Shown: one piece after another, positions 18,393 through 27,245 of the stretch | Layout of the letters: each line of letters starts with the position of its first letter | Numbering within the stretch: position 1 is the stretch's first letter | Position numbers and translations under genes: made by a program | Notes under the pieces: generated by a model | The model's input: the letters and a program-made list of their open reading frames with translations, nothing else | Told to the model about the DNA's origin: nothing | The model's database searches: none | NCBI RefSeq assembly: GCF_052056295.1 | Contig: NZ_CP182493.1 | Coordinates: 1,488,001-1,552,000, forward strand | Origin: Catenovulum sp052056295 | GTDB lineage: Bacteria; Pseudomonadota; Gammaproteobacteria; Enterobacterales; Alteromonadaceae | DNA length: 64,000 nt | Direction of reading: 5' to 3'

Positions 18393-19106
18393 ATGTTGGA
18401 AAACAAGCGCACGGTTAACAAACGTAGTTTATATGGGCAGGTTGCGAACACTTTAGGTGAGCGTATTGTTGATGGGTATTACACACAAGGTGCTAATTTA
18501 CCTCAAGAAGCTAAGATAATGGAAGAGTTTGAAATTTCGCGTACAGCCCTACGTGAAGCTTTTAAACTTTTGTCGGCAAAAGGTTTAATAGAATCCAAAC
18601 CTAAAACGGGTACTAAAGTTTCATTAAAAAAATATTGGAACATGCTCGACCCTGACGTTTTAAACTGGTGTTTTGCCAGCGCCCAAAGCAAAAAAGTATT
18701 GGCTGACTTATTTCAATTACGCCAAGCAATTGAACCAAGAGCGGCTTTATTAGCAGCTAAAAATGGTACTGATGAGCAAATTGCAGCAATTGAAACTGCT
18801 TACAATAAAATGGAAGCAGCTGAGTATGGTACAGAGCAAACGCTCATTTCAGACGTTGAATTCCACCAATCTATTTTAGCCGCATCTGGCAATGGTTTAA
18901 TGGATGCGTTTGGCACTATGTTAGCCGAAGCTTTATATCGTTCATTTGATATCACGACCCACAGGGGTGAAGAATATTGGCAAGCGTCATTACCTATGCA
19001 CAAAGCTGTATTGGTCGGTATTCAAGCGCGTAATGCTGAGCGCGCACATTTTGAAATGTTAACGCTATTAAATGTTACCGACGAAGGTGCAAAACAAGCG
19101 GTTTAA
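18393..19106 (+). CDS. FCD-domain GntR-family (FadR subfamily) regulator of the arabinan locus
   Basis: The 237-residue protein has an N-terminal winged helix-turn-helix (about 15-75; LPQEAKIMEEFEISRTALREAFKLLSAKGLI) and a C-terminal all-helical FCD ligand-binding domain (about 85-230; LFQLRQAIEPRAALLAA, SDVEFHQSILAASGN, HKAVLVGI) with Asp/His residues that bind a metal in this family. It stands at the edge of the arabinan locus, divergent from the first GPH symporter operon. FadR-subfamily proteins recognise TNGTNNNACNA, and exactly such palindromes occur before most transcription units of the locus. It is therefore probably their repressor, answering to L-arabinose or a metabolite. That ligand is inferred. 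Confidence 0.85.
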   Translation: MLENKRTVNKRSLYGQVANTLGERIVDGYYTQGANLPQEAKIMEEFEISRTALREAFKLLSAKGLIESKPKTGTKVSLKKYWNMLDPDVLNWCFASAQSKKVLADLFQLRQAIEPRAALLAAKNGTDEQIAAIETAYNKMEAAEYGTEQTLISDVEFHQSILAASGNGLMDAFGTMLAEALYRSFDITTHRGEEYWQASLPMHKAVLVGIQARNAERAHFEMLTLLNVTDEGAKQAV

Positions 19107-19148
19107 ATAGCTGCTGATATCGAACAAAGAGTCGCTGGGGTGCCAACC

Positions 19149-20531
19149 CTAGCGCACTGATAACTTGGCGTTAATTGCTTCTTTTTTTGCAGCATGGCGA
19201 ATATTGGCTAACTGCACCAATCTATACTGCTTCATTATAAAACCAACTGCGATATGAAATATGGCAGGCAATACTGTAAAGAGCACCACAATACCCTCAA
19301 TTGTATGTTGCGACGCTTGATGATGGCTTGGGTTGTAATCTAAATAAGATAACGACACACCAATAAATGCACCGGATATACCAATGGCCATTTTTTGACT
19401 CATAGATACGGCACAATAAGATAAACCGGCAACACGTTTGCCAAATTTGCGATTGCCATAATCCACTGCATCCGAGATAGACGCCCAAAAAACTGGGGCG
19501 TGTAGATCAACCACAAAACTTAATAAAAAGAATAACGCAAAAGCTAAACCAACTTGGCTTGGGTCTACTATTAAAAATAACGCCAAGCTTATCGCACCGG
19601 CTAACCACTGGCTTTTATAAAAGAGGCGAATTTTTGAATAACGTTTAGTGATCCAAGTTGATGCTAACATTGCCAAAATGGAAGCAGTTACATTGGTTGC
19701 TAAAAATAACGATTGTCCTTGTGCTGGTAACTCTAGGTAGTATTTTGCGTAATAAATCGCGAGCGCGCCACGTACCATAAAACCCATAGTACTGACCACA
19801 CAAGAAGAGCATAACAATACAAGTAGTTGGTTTTTAAATATGAGTTTAACTTGCTCCAGCATAGGTATAGGCTGATGTTCATGGTGAATACGCTCTTTCA
19901 CCCCAGCAAAACACACCAACAAAAATGCACTGGCTAGTAGCGCCATTACCAACATAGTGGTTTGATAACCACTTTGAATATCGCCATGCCAAAATTCCGC
20001 ACCTGTAACTATAGGCACTAAAAATACTACGGCAAAAGCGGCTAATTTAGCCATAAGTAATCTGTATCCACTGGCTGAAAGGCGCTCTTTGCGGCAATCT
20101 GTCATAACCGACAATATAGAAATGTATGGAATAGTCACAGCGGTAAACATCAAGCTAAATAAACCATAACTCAAATACGCCCAAATCAACTTACCAGAAT
20201 AAGCCCATTCAGGTGTTGAGAAAGTTAAGATGATTGATAAACCAAAAGGTATAGCTAGATAGAGTAGATATTGACGATAACGGCCATAACGACTGATATA
20301 AGAATCAGTTAAATAACCCATAATAGGCGTAAGCAATGCATCAAGTGTGCGCACGACCACAAACATGATACCGAGATCAGTTGGGTTTAAACCAAAAATA
20401 TCGGTATAAAAGTAGGTAATTAATAACATCATAGACGCATAAGCAACATTAATTGCAAAGTCACCTGCGCCGTAAGCTACCTTTTCGGTCCGTGTTAAAC
20501 CAGCTTGCGGCGTAATATTTATTGGATTCAA
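19149..20531 (-). CDS. GPH-family sugar:cation symporter (MFS), copy 1
   Basis: The 460-residue inner-membrane carrier has about twelve hydrophobic helices. It shows the glycoside-pentoside-hexuronide family features: N-terminal KVAYGAGDFAINVAYASMMLL, YFYTDIFGLNPTDLG, the RTLDALLTPIMGYLTDS loop and RYGRYRQYLLY. It is a close paralogue of the symporter at 24435, sharing FVVDLHAPVFWASISDAVDYG. It probably imports arabinose-containing oligosaccharides or L-arabinose for the enzymes encoded upstream. A TAGTAATACTA palindrome lies 68 bases before its start, just after the GH127 gene. Confidence 0.87.
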   Translation of the reverse strand: MNPINITPQAGLTRTEKVAYGAGDFAINVAYASMMLLITYFYTDIFGLNPTDLGIMFVVVRTLDALLTPIMGYLTDSYISRYGRYRQYLLYLAIPFGLSIILTFSTPEWAYSGKLIWAYLSYGLFSLMFTAVTIPYISILSVMTDCRKERLSASGYRLLMAKLAAFAVVFLVPIVTGAEFWHGDIQSGYQTTMLVMALLASAFLLVCFAGVKERIHHEHQPIPMLEQVKLIFKNQLLVLLCSSCVVSTMGFMVRGALAIYYAKYYLELPAQGQSLFLATNVTASILAMLASTWITKRYSKIRLFYKSQWLAGAISLALFLIVDPSQVGLAFALFFLLSFVVDLHAPVFWASISDAVDYGNRKFGKRVAGLSYCAVSMSQKMAIGISGAFIGVSLSYLDYNPSHHQASQHTIEGIVVLFTVLPAIFHIAVGFIMKQYRLVQLANIRHAAKKEAINAKLSVR

Positions 20532-20597
20532 ACAATTATCCCCACAAATACGCCTATAAGTTAAATTAATCTCTTATATGATAACCTAATTTTTACA

Positions 20598-20610
20598 ATA
20601 GTAATACTAT
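20598..20610. promoter_or_regulatory. Predicted GntR operator A
   Basis: ATAGTAATACTAT, a perfect palindrome containing TNGTNNNACNA, lies between the GH127 stop and the GPH symporter start, 67 bases before the latter. A second half site (TTTACTATTG) follows immediately. Confidence 0.65.
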
Positions 20611-20622
20611 TTTACTATTGTT

Positions 20623-23013
20623 TTATTTGCTAGACATCAATCTGACACCGTAAATACCACCCGCAATTGAACCAGCTTTAGCAACAAACTTGATCTCTAG
20701 CTTGTCTTTTTTCGCCTTTAATAGCTCTGCTGGAATTGGGTAATCAACAGTGAAGAAGTCTGCACCTTTGTCACCTTTAAGCGCTACATCAGCAATTTTT
20801 TGCCCAGCTAGGTGAATTTCAAAGTTACGGCCATTATCTAAACCAAAATAAGTGATGCGAATGAATTTACCGGCATGACCAGTATTGTTTAACTGATAGC
20901 TAAACCAAGCATGGGCGTGACGCCAGTGTTTACCCATATGCACACCAGCTTCACTGCCTTCACCTTGGTAAAAGTGATCTGACTCTGGCTGCTGCTCACC
21001 TGGTGCCACTTTATCAACGGTTTTCGCTTCTAGTTCAGCTAATTTCGCAGCTTCAATTGCCGCTTTATTTCTAAAATCAGCCAATTCAGCTTTAGAGGTG
21101 TTAGGCCAATAAACTTGATAGCGTGTATCGTGCAACTTGTAAAAAGGTACCAATACAACAGGCTCAGCTAATGGGTTATCAATATTCTTGCTTGCAGTAA
21201 ATGCCAGTGGTTGGCCAGCAACTGGTTTTAATCCTTTAACAAACTTTTCTGGATCGTCCAAAATAACAGGCAAGGCTTCTGGTGGACACATTTCACCACG
21301 GGCAATATGACCCATGCGGCTATCATCCGAGACAAAGTTAAGCTGCTCATTCGGGAAAGGATTTACTTTTGAAGCCATAACTAATGGCCCATGAACAACC
21401 GCATAATGGTTAGTATCACCCGGCAATGCTTCGGCTTTAGTTTGCATCGGCAGTTCAAATTCAACTAAATCGCCCGATTGCCATGAGTTGTTTAACACCA
21501 CATAGCCATTTTCAATTTTGGCATGTTTTTGTTTGGAGCCATTCACCCAAACATCCATTTTGTCGCCTTTTAACCATGAAGGCTGACGCAACATCAACTT
21601 AAATTCGCCGCTACCTTGGACAATAATTTTTGAACTAGCTTGCTCTGGGAAACTTGTTTGCTGCTCAAGAGTCACACCGCGCTTTGGTAAATACAGTTTG
21701 GAGTTAACAAATAGGTTTACATAAATATTGTTGTTTTCGTCATGTGCGTATACCAGCTCGCCATATTTACCGTGATTTTCAATACCCGAGCCAACACAAC
21801 ACCACATGGCGTGATCAACATCTGAATACATGCGGTAATGTCCAGGACGCATAGAGGTAAAATAAACTAACCCACCATGCTCTGGATGTTGTGACGATAA
21901 AATATGGTTGTACATGCCACGTTCGTAAAAATCTAAATATTTACTGTCTTTGGTTGTTAGGTACAACATTTTCGACAATTTAAGCATGTTATAGGTATTG
22001 CAGGTTTCTGGCCCTTCAATATCCGTGATCATGGCTTCAAAATTATCTAACGAATGGAAATGTTCTTTGACGCTATTGCCACCAATAGCGGTTGATCTAT
22101 GGTTAACCACGCGATCCCAAAAATACTCAGCCGCGGCTTGCCATTTTTTATCGCCAGCCACTTCAGCTACTCGGGCAAAACCAACCACTTTTGGAATTTG
22201 GGTATTGGCATGTAAACCGTTTAGTCTGTCTTGATTTTGCAGCAGTGGGTTTAAAATGCTTAATTGTGAGAAGTCACGCGCGAGTTTTAAGTAACTTTCA
22301 TCGCCGCTCATGGCATACATGTCGGCAAATACTTCATTCATGCCACCATGTTCAGTAATCAACATGGTTTGAATTTGCTCGTGAGATAAGTTTTTAACTA
22401 ACCACTTAGTCCACTCGCCGTATTTTAATAACATGTCTTTGGCTTTTGCTTGGCCACCAATTAGGTAAGCATCACGCAAACCAGCATACATTTTGTGGAT
22501 GTTGTACCAAGGCACCCAGCGTTTATTCATAGAGAATAAATCTGCTTCTATTTTGCCACCAGCAACCTCTTGCCACATTGCAGGGCCTTTTGGTATACCG
22601 CCTAAATAACCAGTTTCACCGGCTTTTTGAATGATGACTAATTCGTCAATTGCGTACTGCAGGCGCTCTAATAAACGAGGGTCTTTGCTGGATGCATAAC
22701 TTAAGCTTAATGCGGTTAGGTAGTGGCCGCCTATATGTCCGTCTAAGCCTGTGTTTTCCCAGTTGCCGTAACTTTCTTTTCTTGGCTCAAGGCCAGCTTC
22801 GCGGCGATATGGAGCAAGCAGTTTATCTGCGTCCAGTTGCAATAAATAGTCAATATTGGTTTGTTGTGCATGTAAAAATGCACTGTCTTTTAATTCAACT
22901 TGATCTAATGAGTAGAGCTGCAATTTAGCTGCGCTTGCGTGTGTGCTGGCCAGTGCTAATGCACCCATTACGACTGTTTGTTTAAACCATTTATTTAGCT
23001 GCTTGCGTACCAT
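20623..23013 (-). CDS. GH127 beta-L-arabinofuranosidase-like enzyme
   Basis: A protein of about 796 residues with a signal peptide (MVRKQLNKWFKQTVVMGALA...ASA), hence periplasmic or secreted. It belongs to the GH127/DUF1680 family: ATP-free alpha/alpha barrel with YNIHKMYAGLRDAY, HGGMNEVFADMYAMSGD and CNTYNMLKLSKML. It also has the diagnostic MWCCVGSGIENHGKYGE around C405-C406, one of which is the catalytic nucleophile in this family. Known members hydrolyse beta-1,2-linked L-arabinofuranose. The C-terminus adds a beta-sandwich extension. The ATG at 23013 is chosen because the 35 upstream in-frame residues read through repeat R8 and the signal peptide begins at MVRKQ. Confidence 0.87.
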   Translation of the reverse strand: MVRKQLNKWFKQTVVMGALALASTHASAAKLQLYSLDQVELKDSAFLHAQQTNIDYLLQLDADKLLAPYRREAGLEPRKESYGNWENTGLDGHIGGHYLTALSLSYASSKDPRLLERLQYAIDELVIIQKAGETGYLGGIPKGPAMWQEVAGGKIEADLFSMNKRWVPWYNIHKMYAGLRDAYLIGGQAKAKDMLLKYGEWTKWLVKNLSHEQIQTMLITEHGGMNEVFADMYAMSGDESYLKLARDFSQLSILNPLLQNQDRLNGLHANTQIPKVVGFARVAEVAGDKKWQAAAEYFWDRVVNHRSTAIGGNSVKEHFHSLDNFEAMITDIEGPETCNTYNMLKLSKMLYLTTKDSKYLDFYERGMYNHILSSQHPEHGGLVYFTSMRPGHYRMYSDVDHAMWCCVGSGIENHGKYGELVYAHDENNNIYVNLFVNSKLYLPKRGVTLEQQTSFPEQASSKIIVQGSGEFKLMLRQPSWLKGDKMDVWVNGSKQKHAKIENGYVVLNNSWQSGDLVEFELPMQTKAEALPGDTNHYAVVHGPLVMASKVNPFPNEQLNFVSDDSRMGHIARGEMCPPEALPVILDDPEKFVKGLKPVAGQPLAFTASKNIDNPLAEPVVLVPFYKLHDTRYQVYWPNTSKAELADFRNKAAIEAAKLAELEAKTVDKVAPGEQQPESDHFYQGEGSEAGVHMGKHWRHAHAWFSYQLNNTGHAGKFIRITYFGLDNGRNFEIHLAGQKIADVALKGDKGADFFTVDYPIPAELLKAKKDKLEIKFVAKAGSIAGGIYGVRLMSSK

Positions 23014-23041
23014 GTTCAAATCCAATTTATACTTAATATTG

Positions 23042-23162
23042 TATATTTCTCGGCCAGTGGCTGGAATCAAACACAAACACGCATAAACCCTTCCTTGGGG
23101 CTCTGCCGAGCCATCCATGGCTTAGAAGGTTTGTTTATTGCTCCCAGCCACCGGCCTATATT
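23042..23162 (-). repeat. Structured intergenic repeat R8
   Basis: ATATTTCTCGGCCAGTGGCTGG pairs with CCAGCCACCGGCCTATATTT. Read on the minus strand the apex holds CCTTC, AAGCCATGGATGGCT, CGGCAGAGCCCCAAGGAAGGG and GCGTGTTTG. It lies between the GH43 and GH127 genes of one probable operon, so it will be in the mRNA. Confidence 0.75.
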
Positions 23163-23182
23163 TGTCGTCTAAGGCAAAATAA

Positions 23183-24142
23183 TTAACCTTGGATCATATC
23201 CTCAGCATCTGCTGCTGTACCAAATACAGGCACACCGTCTTGCCATTCAATTGATTTAACAAAAGTATGACGGTCAGGGTTCCACAACGGATCACCTTCA
23301 ATTTCTGTGTAATTACGCGCGTGGAATACCAACATATCTTTGCTACCACACTCAGACTTAGTGAAACTGTTGTGACCTGGGCCAAACATTTTTGCTTCGT
23401 GCACAGTTCTGAAGATAGGTTGCTGTGCTTTAGTCCAATTGGCTGGTTCTAATAAATCAGCTTCTTGATCTATGCTTAATAAACCCATGCAGTAGTTTTC
23501 ATCAGTTGCACTTGCTGAATAAGTAACGAAAATTTTCTCATCACTTTTTAACACAGCTGGCCCTTCGTTTACCCAAAAACCACGGATTTCCCAGTCGAAT
23601 TCAGGTTTACTGATCATCACAGGTTTGCCACTGATTTTGGTTGGGTTTTCCATCGGCGCTATATATAGGTTTGAGTTACCTTGAATATGATTCTCTTTCT
23701 GCGCCCATAAGTAATATAGTATACCTTTGTGGGTAAAAACAGTTGCGTCTAAGCAGAAGGTATCTATACCTGTATCAACTTGGCCAATAAACTTCCACTC
23801 GCCTGTTAATGGGTTAGCATCGTCACACTGAATTACGTACATTCTGTGTTGGAATAAACCATCAACAATTTCGCGACTTGGTGCTGCAGCAAAATACACA
23901 TACCAGCTGCCATCAACAAAATGAACTTCAGGCGCCCAAATAAGCTCTGAATATGGGCCTGTATCTGGCTTGTGCCAAACAGCAACTCCTTCAGCATTTT
24001 TTAACTCAGCAATGCTTTTTGCTCTGCGCAATTCAATGCAATCGTATGCTGGTACAGACGCGGTGAAATAATAATAACCGTCTGTGTGTTTAAAGATAAA
24101 AGGATCAGCACGTTGCTCGATCAATGGTTTAATCAAACTCAT
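23183..24142 (-). CDS. Cytoplasmic GH43 exo-arabinofuranosidase-like enzyme
   Basis: The 319-residue five-bladed beta-propeller hydrolase lacks a signal peptide and so is cytoplasmic. The three GH43 acidic residues are visible: the base in EQRADPFIF, the pKa modulator in CLDATVFTHKG, and the acid in WVNEGPAVL. WAPEVHFVDGSWYVYFAA and MFGPGHNSF are also typical. It is a paralogue of the lipoprotein enzyme at 60962, and both resemble exo-acting alpha-1,5-L-arabinofuranosidases of subfamily 26. It should release L-arabinose from imported oligosaccharides. It is first in a minus-strand run with GH127 and a GPH symporter. Confidence 0.87.
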   Translation of the reverse strand: MSLIKPLIEQRADPFIFKHTDGYYYFTASVPAYDCIELRRAKSIAELKNAEGVAVWHKPDTGPYSELIWAPEVHFVDGSWYVYFAAAPSREIVDGLFQHRMYVIQCDDANPLTGEWKFIGQVDTGIDTFCLDATVFTHKGILYYLWAQKENHIQGNSNLYIAPMENPTKISGKPVMISKPEFDWEIRGFWVNEGPAVLKSDEKIFVTYSASATDENYCMGLLSIDQEADLLEPANWTKAQQPIFRTVHEAKMFGPGHNSFTKSECGSKDMLVFHARNYTEIEGDPLWNPDRHTFVKSIEWQDGVPVFGTAADAEDMIQG

Positions 24143-24209
24143 AAAAACTCCAATAAATTACAACTTGGATTTTGTTAATTCTTACACACCCCGCCATCAG
24201 ATAATTGAA

Positions 24210-24401
24210 GCAAATAGGCCGGATAATTTAGAGCAAAATCTCTTTTTCATGGGCGAATCAGAACCGAAGCATAGCTTCGCAGTCTGATGAGGTGGAGTCA
24301 TGGATGGCGACAGGGCCTCTCCTTCAGGGAGGAATTGTCGACTCCGCACCACACTTATTTACCCACTCTAGCGTTTTTGCGAAAATTACCGGGCTATTGC
24401 G
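24210..24401 (+). repeat. Structured intergenic repeat R9, long form
   Basis: The outer stem GCAAATAGGCCGGATAATTTAGAGCAAAA pairs with GTTTTTGCGAAAATTACCGGGCTATTGC. The apex contains ACCGAAGCATAGCTTCGCAG and GAGGTGGAGTCATGGATGGC, the same insert as R3, plus a hairpin CCTCTCCTTCAGGGAGG. It fills the gap between two minus-strand genes. Confidence 0.78.
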
Positions 24402-24434
24402 CCTCCGATGTCGAGATAAACTAAATTCAATCGA

Positions 24435-25781
24435 TTATCTAACTTCTACTTGTAATGACCCTTTCATATCATTGTAGTATTCGTCAGTAATAACATATTT
24501 GTACATAATCGCGCCGACCAAACTATGGAAGAAACCCGGGATAATGCACAACATCATAGCGATACCAAATAAAGCTTCGCTTGATTGTTCTTGGTCGGCG
24601 ACATAACCATAATGCGCCAACAAAATACCTACCATCCAACCAGCGATACCCATGCCCGCTTTTTGGAAGAAGGTGATACCGCCATAAGCAATACCTGAAA
24701 CTCGGCTTTTGTTTTTCGCTTCACCATAGTCAACTGCTTCTGCGATAGCTGACCAGAATACAGGTGCGTGTAAATCAACAACAAACGACAACAAGAAATA
24801 TAAAACCAATGCCAACATCATGTCGCCCGGTTGTACCAAAACAAACATAGCAACACTGATCACACCAACGGCGATTTGGCTAATGCGGAATAATTGAACT
24901 TTGCAGTATTTTTTGGTGATCCAGGTAGAAGCAACCATAGCTAAAATAGCCGCACCAACAGATACAGATAAAAACAGTGATTGGAAACCAGCGTCGCCGC
25001 CTAAGTAATACTTGGCGTAATATAAGGCAACAGCTGAACGCACGGCATAACCAATAGTGCCTAATAAACAAACTGAAGCTAAAATTACCCATTGGTCGTT
25101 GCGGAATAATACACCTAGCTGTTCAAATAAACTGCGTGAGTCTACTTTATGCTCAATGCGCTCTTTAGTTGTCGCGAAACAGAACAACAACAACAAAGTA
25201 CCAATAATAGCCATTAAGCCCATAGCAGCTTGATAACCAGCTGCCGTGTTACCATCCCACATTTCGTGGTTAGCTAATAAAGGTACAATAATGGTGACTA
25301 AAAACGCTGCCACTTTTGCACAGAACAAGCGGTAACCATTAGCAGATAAACGCTCTTTCGGATTGTCTGTAATCACACCAATTAATGAGATATACGGAAT
25401 GGTAACGCCAGTAAACATCAGGGTGACAAATATATAAGTTGAATACGCCCACACAAGTTTTGAGTTGTAGTCAAAATCTGGTGTGCTAAAGGTTAAAAAT
25501 ACTGAAATACCAAAAGGTATAGATAAGAAGAGTAAAAACGGACGATAACGGCCCCAACGGGTTTTGCAGTTATCGGTAATAATACCCATTAATGGGTCGG
25601 TAATACCGTCTAACAAACGTACAACTAAAAACATAGTTGCTAAGTCTTCGGGTTTGAGCCCAAAAATATCTGTATAGAAGAAAGTCATGATCAAGAACAT
25701 CGAAGAAATTACGACGTTGACCGACATGTCTCCCGCACCAAAACCTATTTTTTCTAATTTTGAAAGTTGATGTGAACTCAT
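24435..25781 (-). CDS. GPH-family sugar:cation symporter (MFS), copy 2
   Basis: The 448-residue twelve-helix carrier is closely related to copy 1 at 19149: KIGFGAGDMSVNVVISSMFL, FFYTDIFGLKPEDLA, RLLDGITDPLMGIITDN, RWGRYRPFLLFLSIPFG and FVVDLHAPVFWSAIAEAVDYG. GPH proteins couple uptake of pentosides or oligosaccharides to protons or sodium. Operator B lies 140 bases upstream, and an oppositely oriented GH43 gene with operator C shares the 344-base intergenic region. The two copies may differ in substrate size, which the sequence alone does not show. Confidence 0.87.
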   Translation of the reverse strand: MSSHQLSKLEKIGFGAGDMSVNVVISSMFLIMTFFYTDIFGLKPEDLATMFLVVRLLDGITDPLMGIITDNCKTRWGRYRPFLLFLSIPFGISVFLTFSTPDFDYNSKLVWAYSTYIFVTLMFTGVTIPYISLIGVITDNPKERLSANGYRLFCAKVAAFLVTIIVPLLANHEMWDGNTAAGYQAAMGLMAIIGTLLLLFCFATTKERIEHKVDSRSLFEQLGVLFRNDQWVILASVCLLGTIGYAVRSAVALYYAKYYLGGDAGFQSLFLSVSVGAAILAMVASTWITKKYCKVQLFRISQIAVGVISVAMFVLVQPGDMMLALVLYFLLSFVVDLHAPVFWSAIAEAVDYGEAKNKSRVSGIAYGGITFFQKAGMGIAGWMVGILLAHYGYVADQEQSSEALFGIAMMLCIIPGFFHSLVGAIMYKYVITDEYYNDMKGSLQVEVR

Positions 25782-25920
25782 AAACCGTACCTAAAAATAC
25801 TGCAAGTGATTGACCAATTTAGCCTTTAACTAACCATAACCCCAATTAAAAGTTAGTTAAACTAGTTTTAACATCCTAGTAATAAGCAAAGATAACACAA
25901 CAATTGCAAAATATAAACAT

Positions 25921-25933
25921 ATAGTAATACTAT
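25921..25933. promoter_or_regulatory. Predicted GntR operator B
   Basis: ATAGTAATACTAT followed by TTAAA, 140 bases before the second GPH symporter. It lies in the divergent intergenic region 25782-26125, which otherwise holds only AT-rich promoter-like DNA. Confidence 0.65.
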
Positions 25934-26077
25934 TTAAAAAATATTTTAGATAAATACTACTGTAAACCAATGGATATGGCCTATGGGTCGAATTTCGAAC
26001 TATTGGCTAGGTAATAAATAAGTGGGCTACTGCAGTAAATAAAAAGCAAAATAATATTTACAAATTAAAATAAATAT

Positions 26078-26090
26078 ATAGTATTACTAT
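26078..26090. promoter_or_regulatory. Predicted GntR operator C
   Basis: ATAGTATTACTAT followed by TTAA, 36 bases before the ATG of the secreted GH43 gene. It is well placed to overlap its promoter or 5' leader. Confidence 0.68.
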
Positions 26091-26125
26091 TTAACAATAT
26101 TCAAACAACTTAGTAAGGTGCCAAC

Positions 26126-27094
26126 ATGAAATTTGTTAAACGCACATTAGCTGCTGCGGCAACTGCACTATTATGTAGTCAAGCAGTTGCGAAAAACCCT
26201 TTATTCGACAACGTATTTACTGCAGACCCTGCTGCTATGGTTCACGATGGCAAAGTGTATTTGTATACAGGTCACGACGAGTCACCTAGCAACAATGTAT
26301 TTTTCCAAATGCATGACTGGTTAGTGTTCACTTCAGAAGACATGGTTAACTGGACACAACACGGCCCAATTATGAAAGCGACTGACTTTAAATGGGCAAA
26401 AGGTGATGCTTGGGCTGCACACATGATTGAGCGTGATGGCACATTCTACTTCTACACAACAGTTCGCCATAAAGATGACAAACCAGGTTTTGCAGTTGGT
26501 GTTGCAACTTCAAAAAGTCCATTTGGTCCATTTGTTGATGCCCGTGGCAGTGCGTTAATTACTGATGACATGACCAAACACACTCCAAATGATTGGGACG
26601 ATATCGACCCTGCAATTTGGGTAGAAGAAAACGGCGACACTTACATGTTTTTTGGTAACTTAATGCCAAAATACGTTAAGTTAAAAGACAATTTAATTGA
26701 GCTAGACGGCGAAATTAAAACACTAGACCTACCTACCTTCACTGAAGCACTTTGGGTACATAAGAAAAATGAATATTATTATGTAACTTATGCGTGTGAA
26801 TTCCCTGAGAAAATTTGTTACTCAATGAGTAAGAGCATTCATGGTCCTTGGGAATTTAAAGGTGTGTTAAATGAGTTAGCTGGTAACAGTGAAACAAATC
26901 ACCAATCTGTTATTACTTTCAAAGGTAAAGATTACTTCTTCTATCACACAGGTAGTTTACCGCCTAAACCAGGTCAAGAAAGTGGTGGCCGTTTCCGTCG
27001 CTCAGTAGCGGTTGAAGAAATGCACTACAATGCTGACGGCACAATTCAGCGTATTCATATGACAACTGAAGGTGTGACTGAGCCAGCTAAATAA
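26126..27094 (+). CDS. Secreted GH43 arabinosidase/xylosidase-like enzyme
   Basis: The 322-residue protein has a Sec signal peptide (MKFVKRTLAAAATALLCSQ, cleavage near AVA-KN) and so is periplasmic or secreted. GH43 landmarks are FTADPAAMVHDGKVYLYTGHD (catalytic base), DDIDPAIWVEENGDTYMFFG (pKa modulator) and TEALWVHKKNEYYYVTYA (acid). The family includes alpha-L-arabinofuranosidases, beta-xylosidases and arabinanases. The TGHD blade is common in arabinofuranohydrolase-like members, so side-chain or terminal arabinose removal is the likely role. The gene stands alone on the plus strand with AAGGTG before the ATG and operator C upstream. Confidence 0.85.
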   Translation: MKFVKRTLAAAATALLCSQAVAKNPLFDNVFTADPAAMVHDGKVYLYTGHDESPSNNVFFQMHDWLVFTSEDMVNWTQHGPIMKATDFKWAKGDAWAAHMIERDGTFYFYTTVRHKDDKPGFAVGVATSKSPFGPFVDARGSALITDDMTKHTPNDWDDIDPAIWVEENGDTYMFFGNLMPKYVKLKDNLIELDGEIKTLDLPTFTEALWVHKKNEYYYVTYACEFPEKICYSMSKSIHGPWEFKGVLNELAGNSETNHQSVITFKGKDYFFYHTGSLPPKPGQESGGRFRRSVAVEEMHYNADGTIQRIHMTTEGVTEPAK

Positions 27095-27122
27095 CAGCGA
27101 CTTATTACACTTTAGTTGAATA

Positions 27123-27236
27123 GAAGCCAGTCTTAACGCTGATTTTCTAAAACTTCTTTATCAGGGATGATAAAGCAGAGCCTATAGGGATATATTCACG
27201 GCGATTTTAGAAAATCATGCTTAATACTGGCTTTTT
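27123..27236 (+). repeat. Structured intergenic repeat R10
   Basis: GAAGCCAGTCTTAACGC and GATTTTCTAAAA pair with TTTTAGAAAATC and GCTTAATACTGGCTTTTT. The apex is ACTTC, hairpin TTTATCAGGGATGATAAA, GCAGAGCCTATAGGGATATATTCACGGCG. It fills the gap between converging genes and could terminate both. Confidence 0.8.
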
Positions 27237-27245
27237 CCACCCAAA

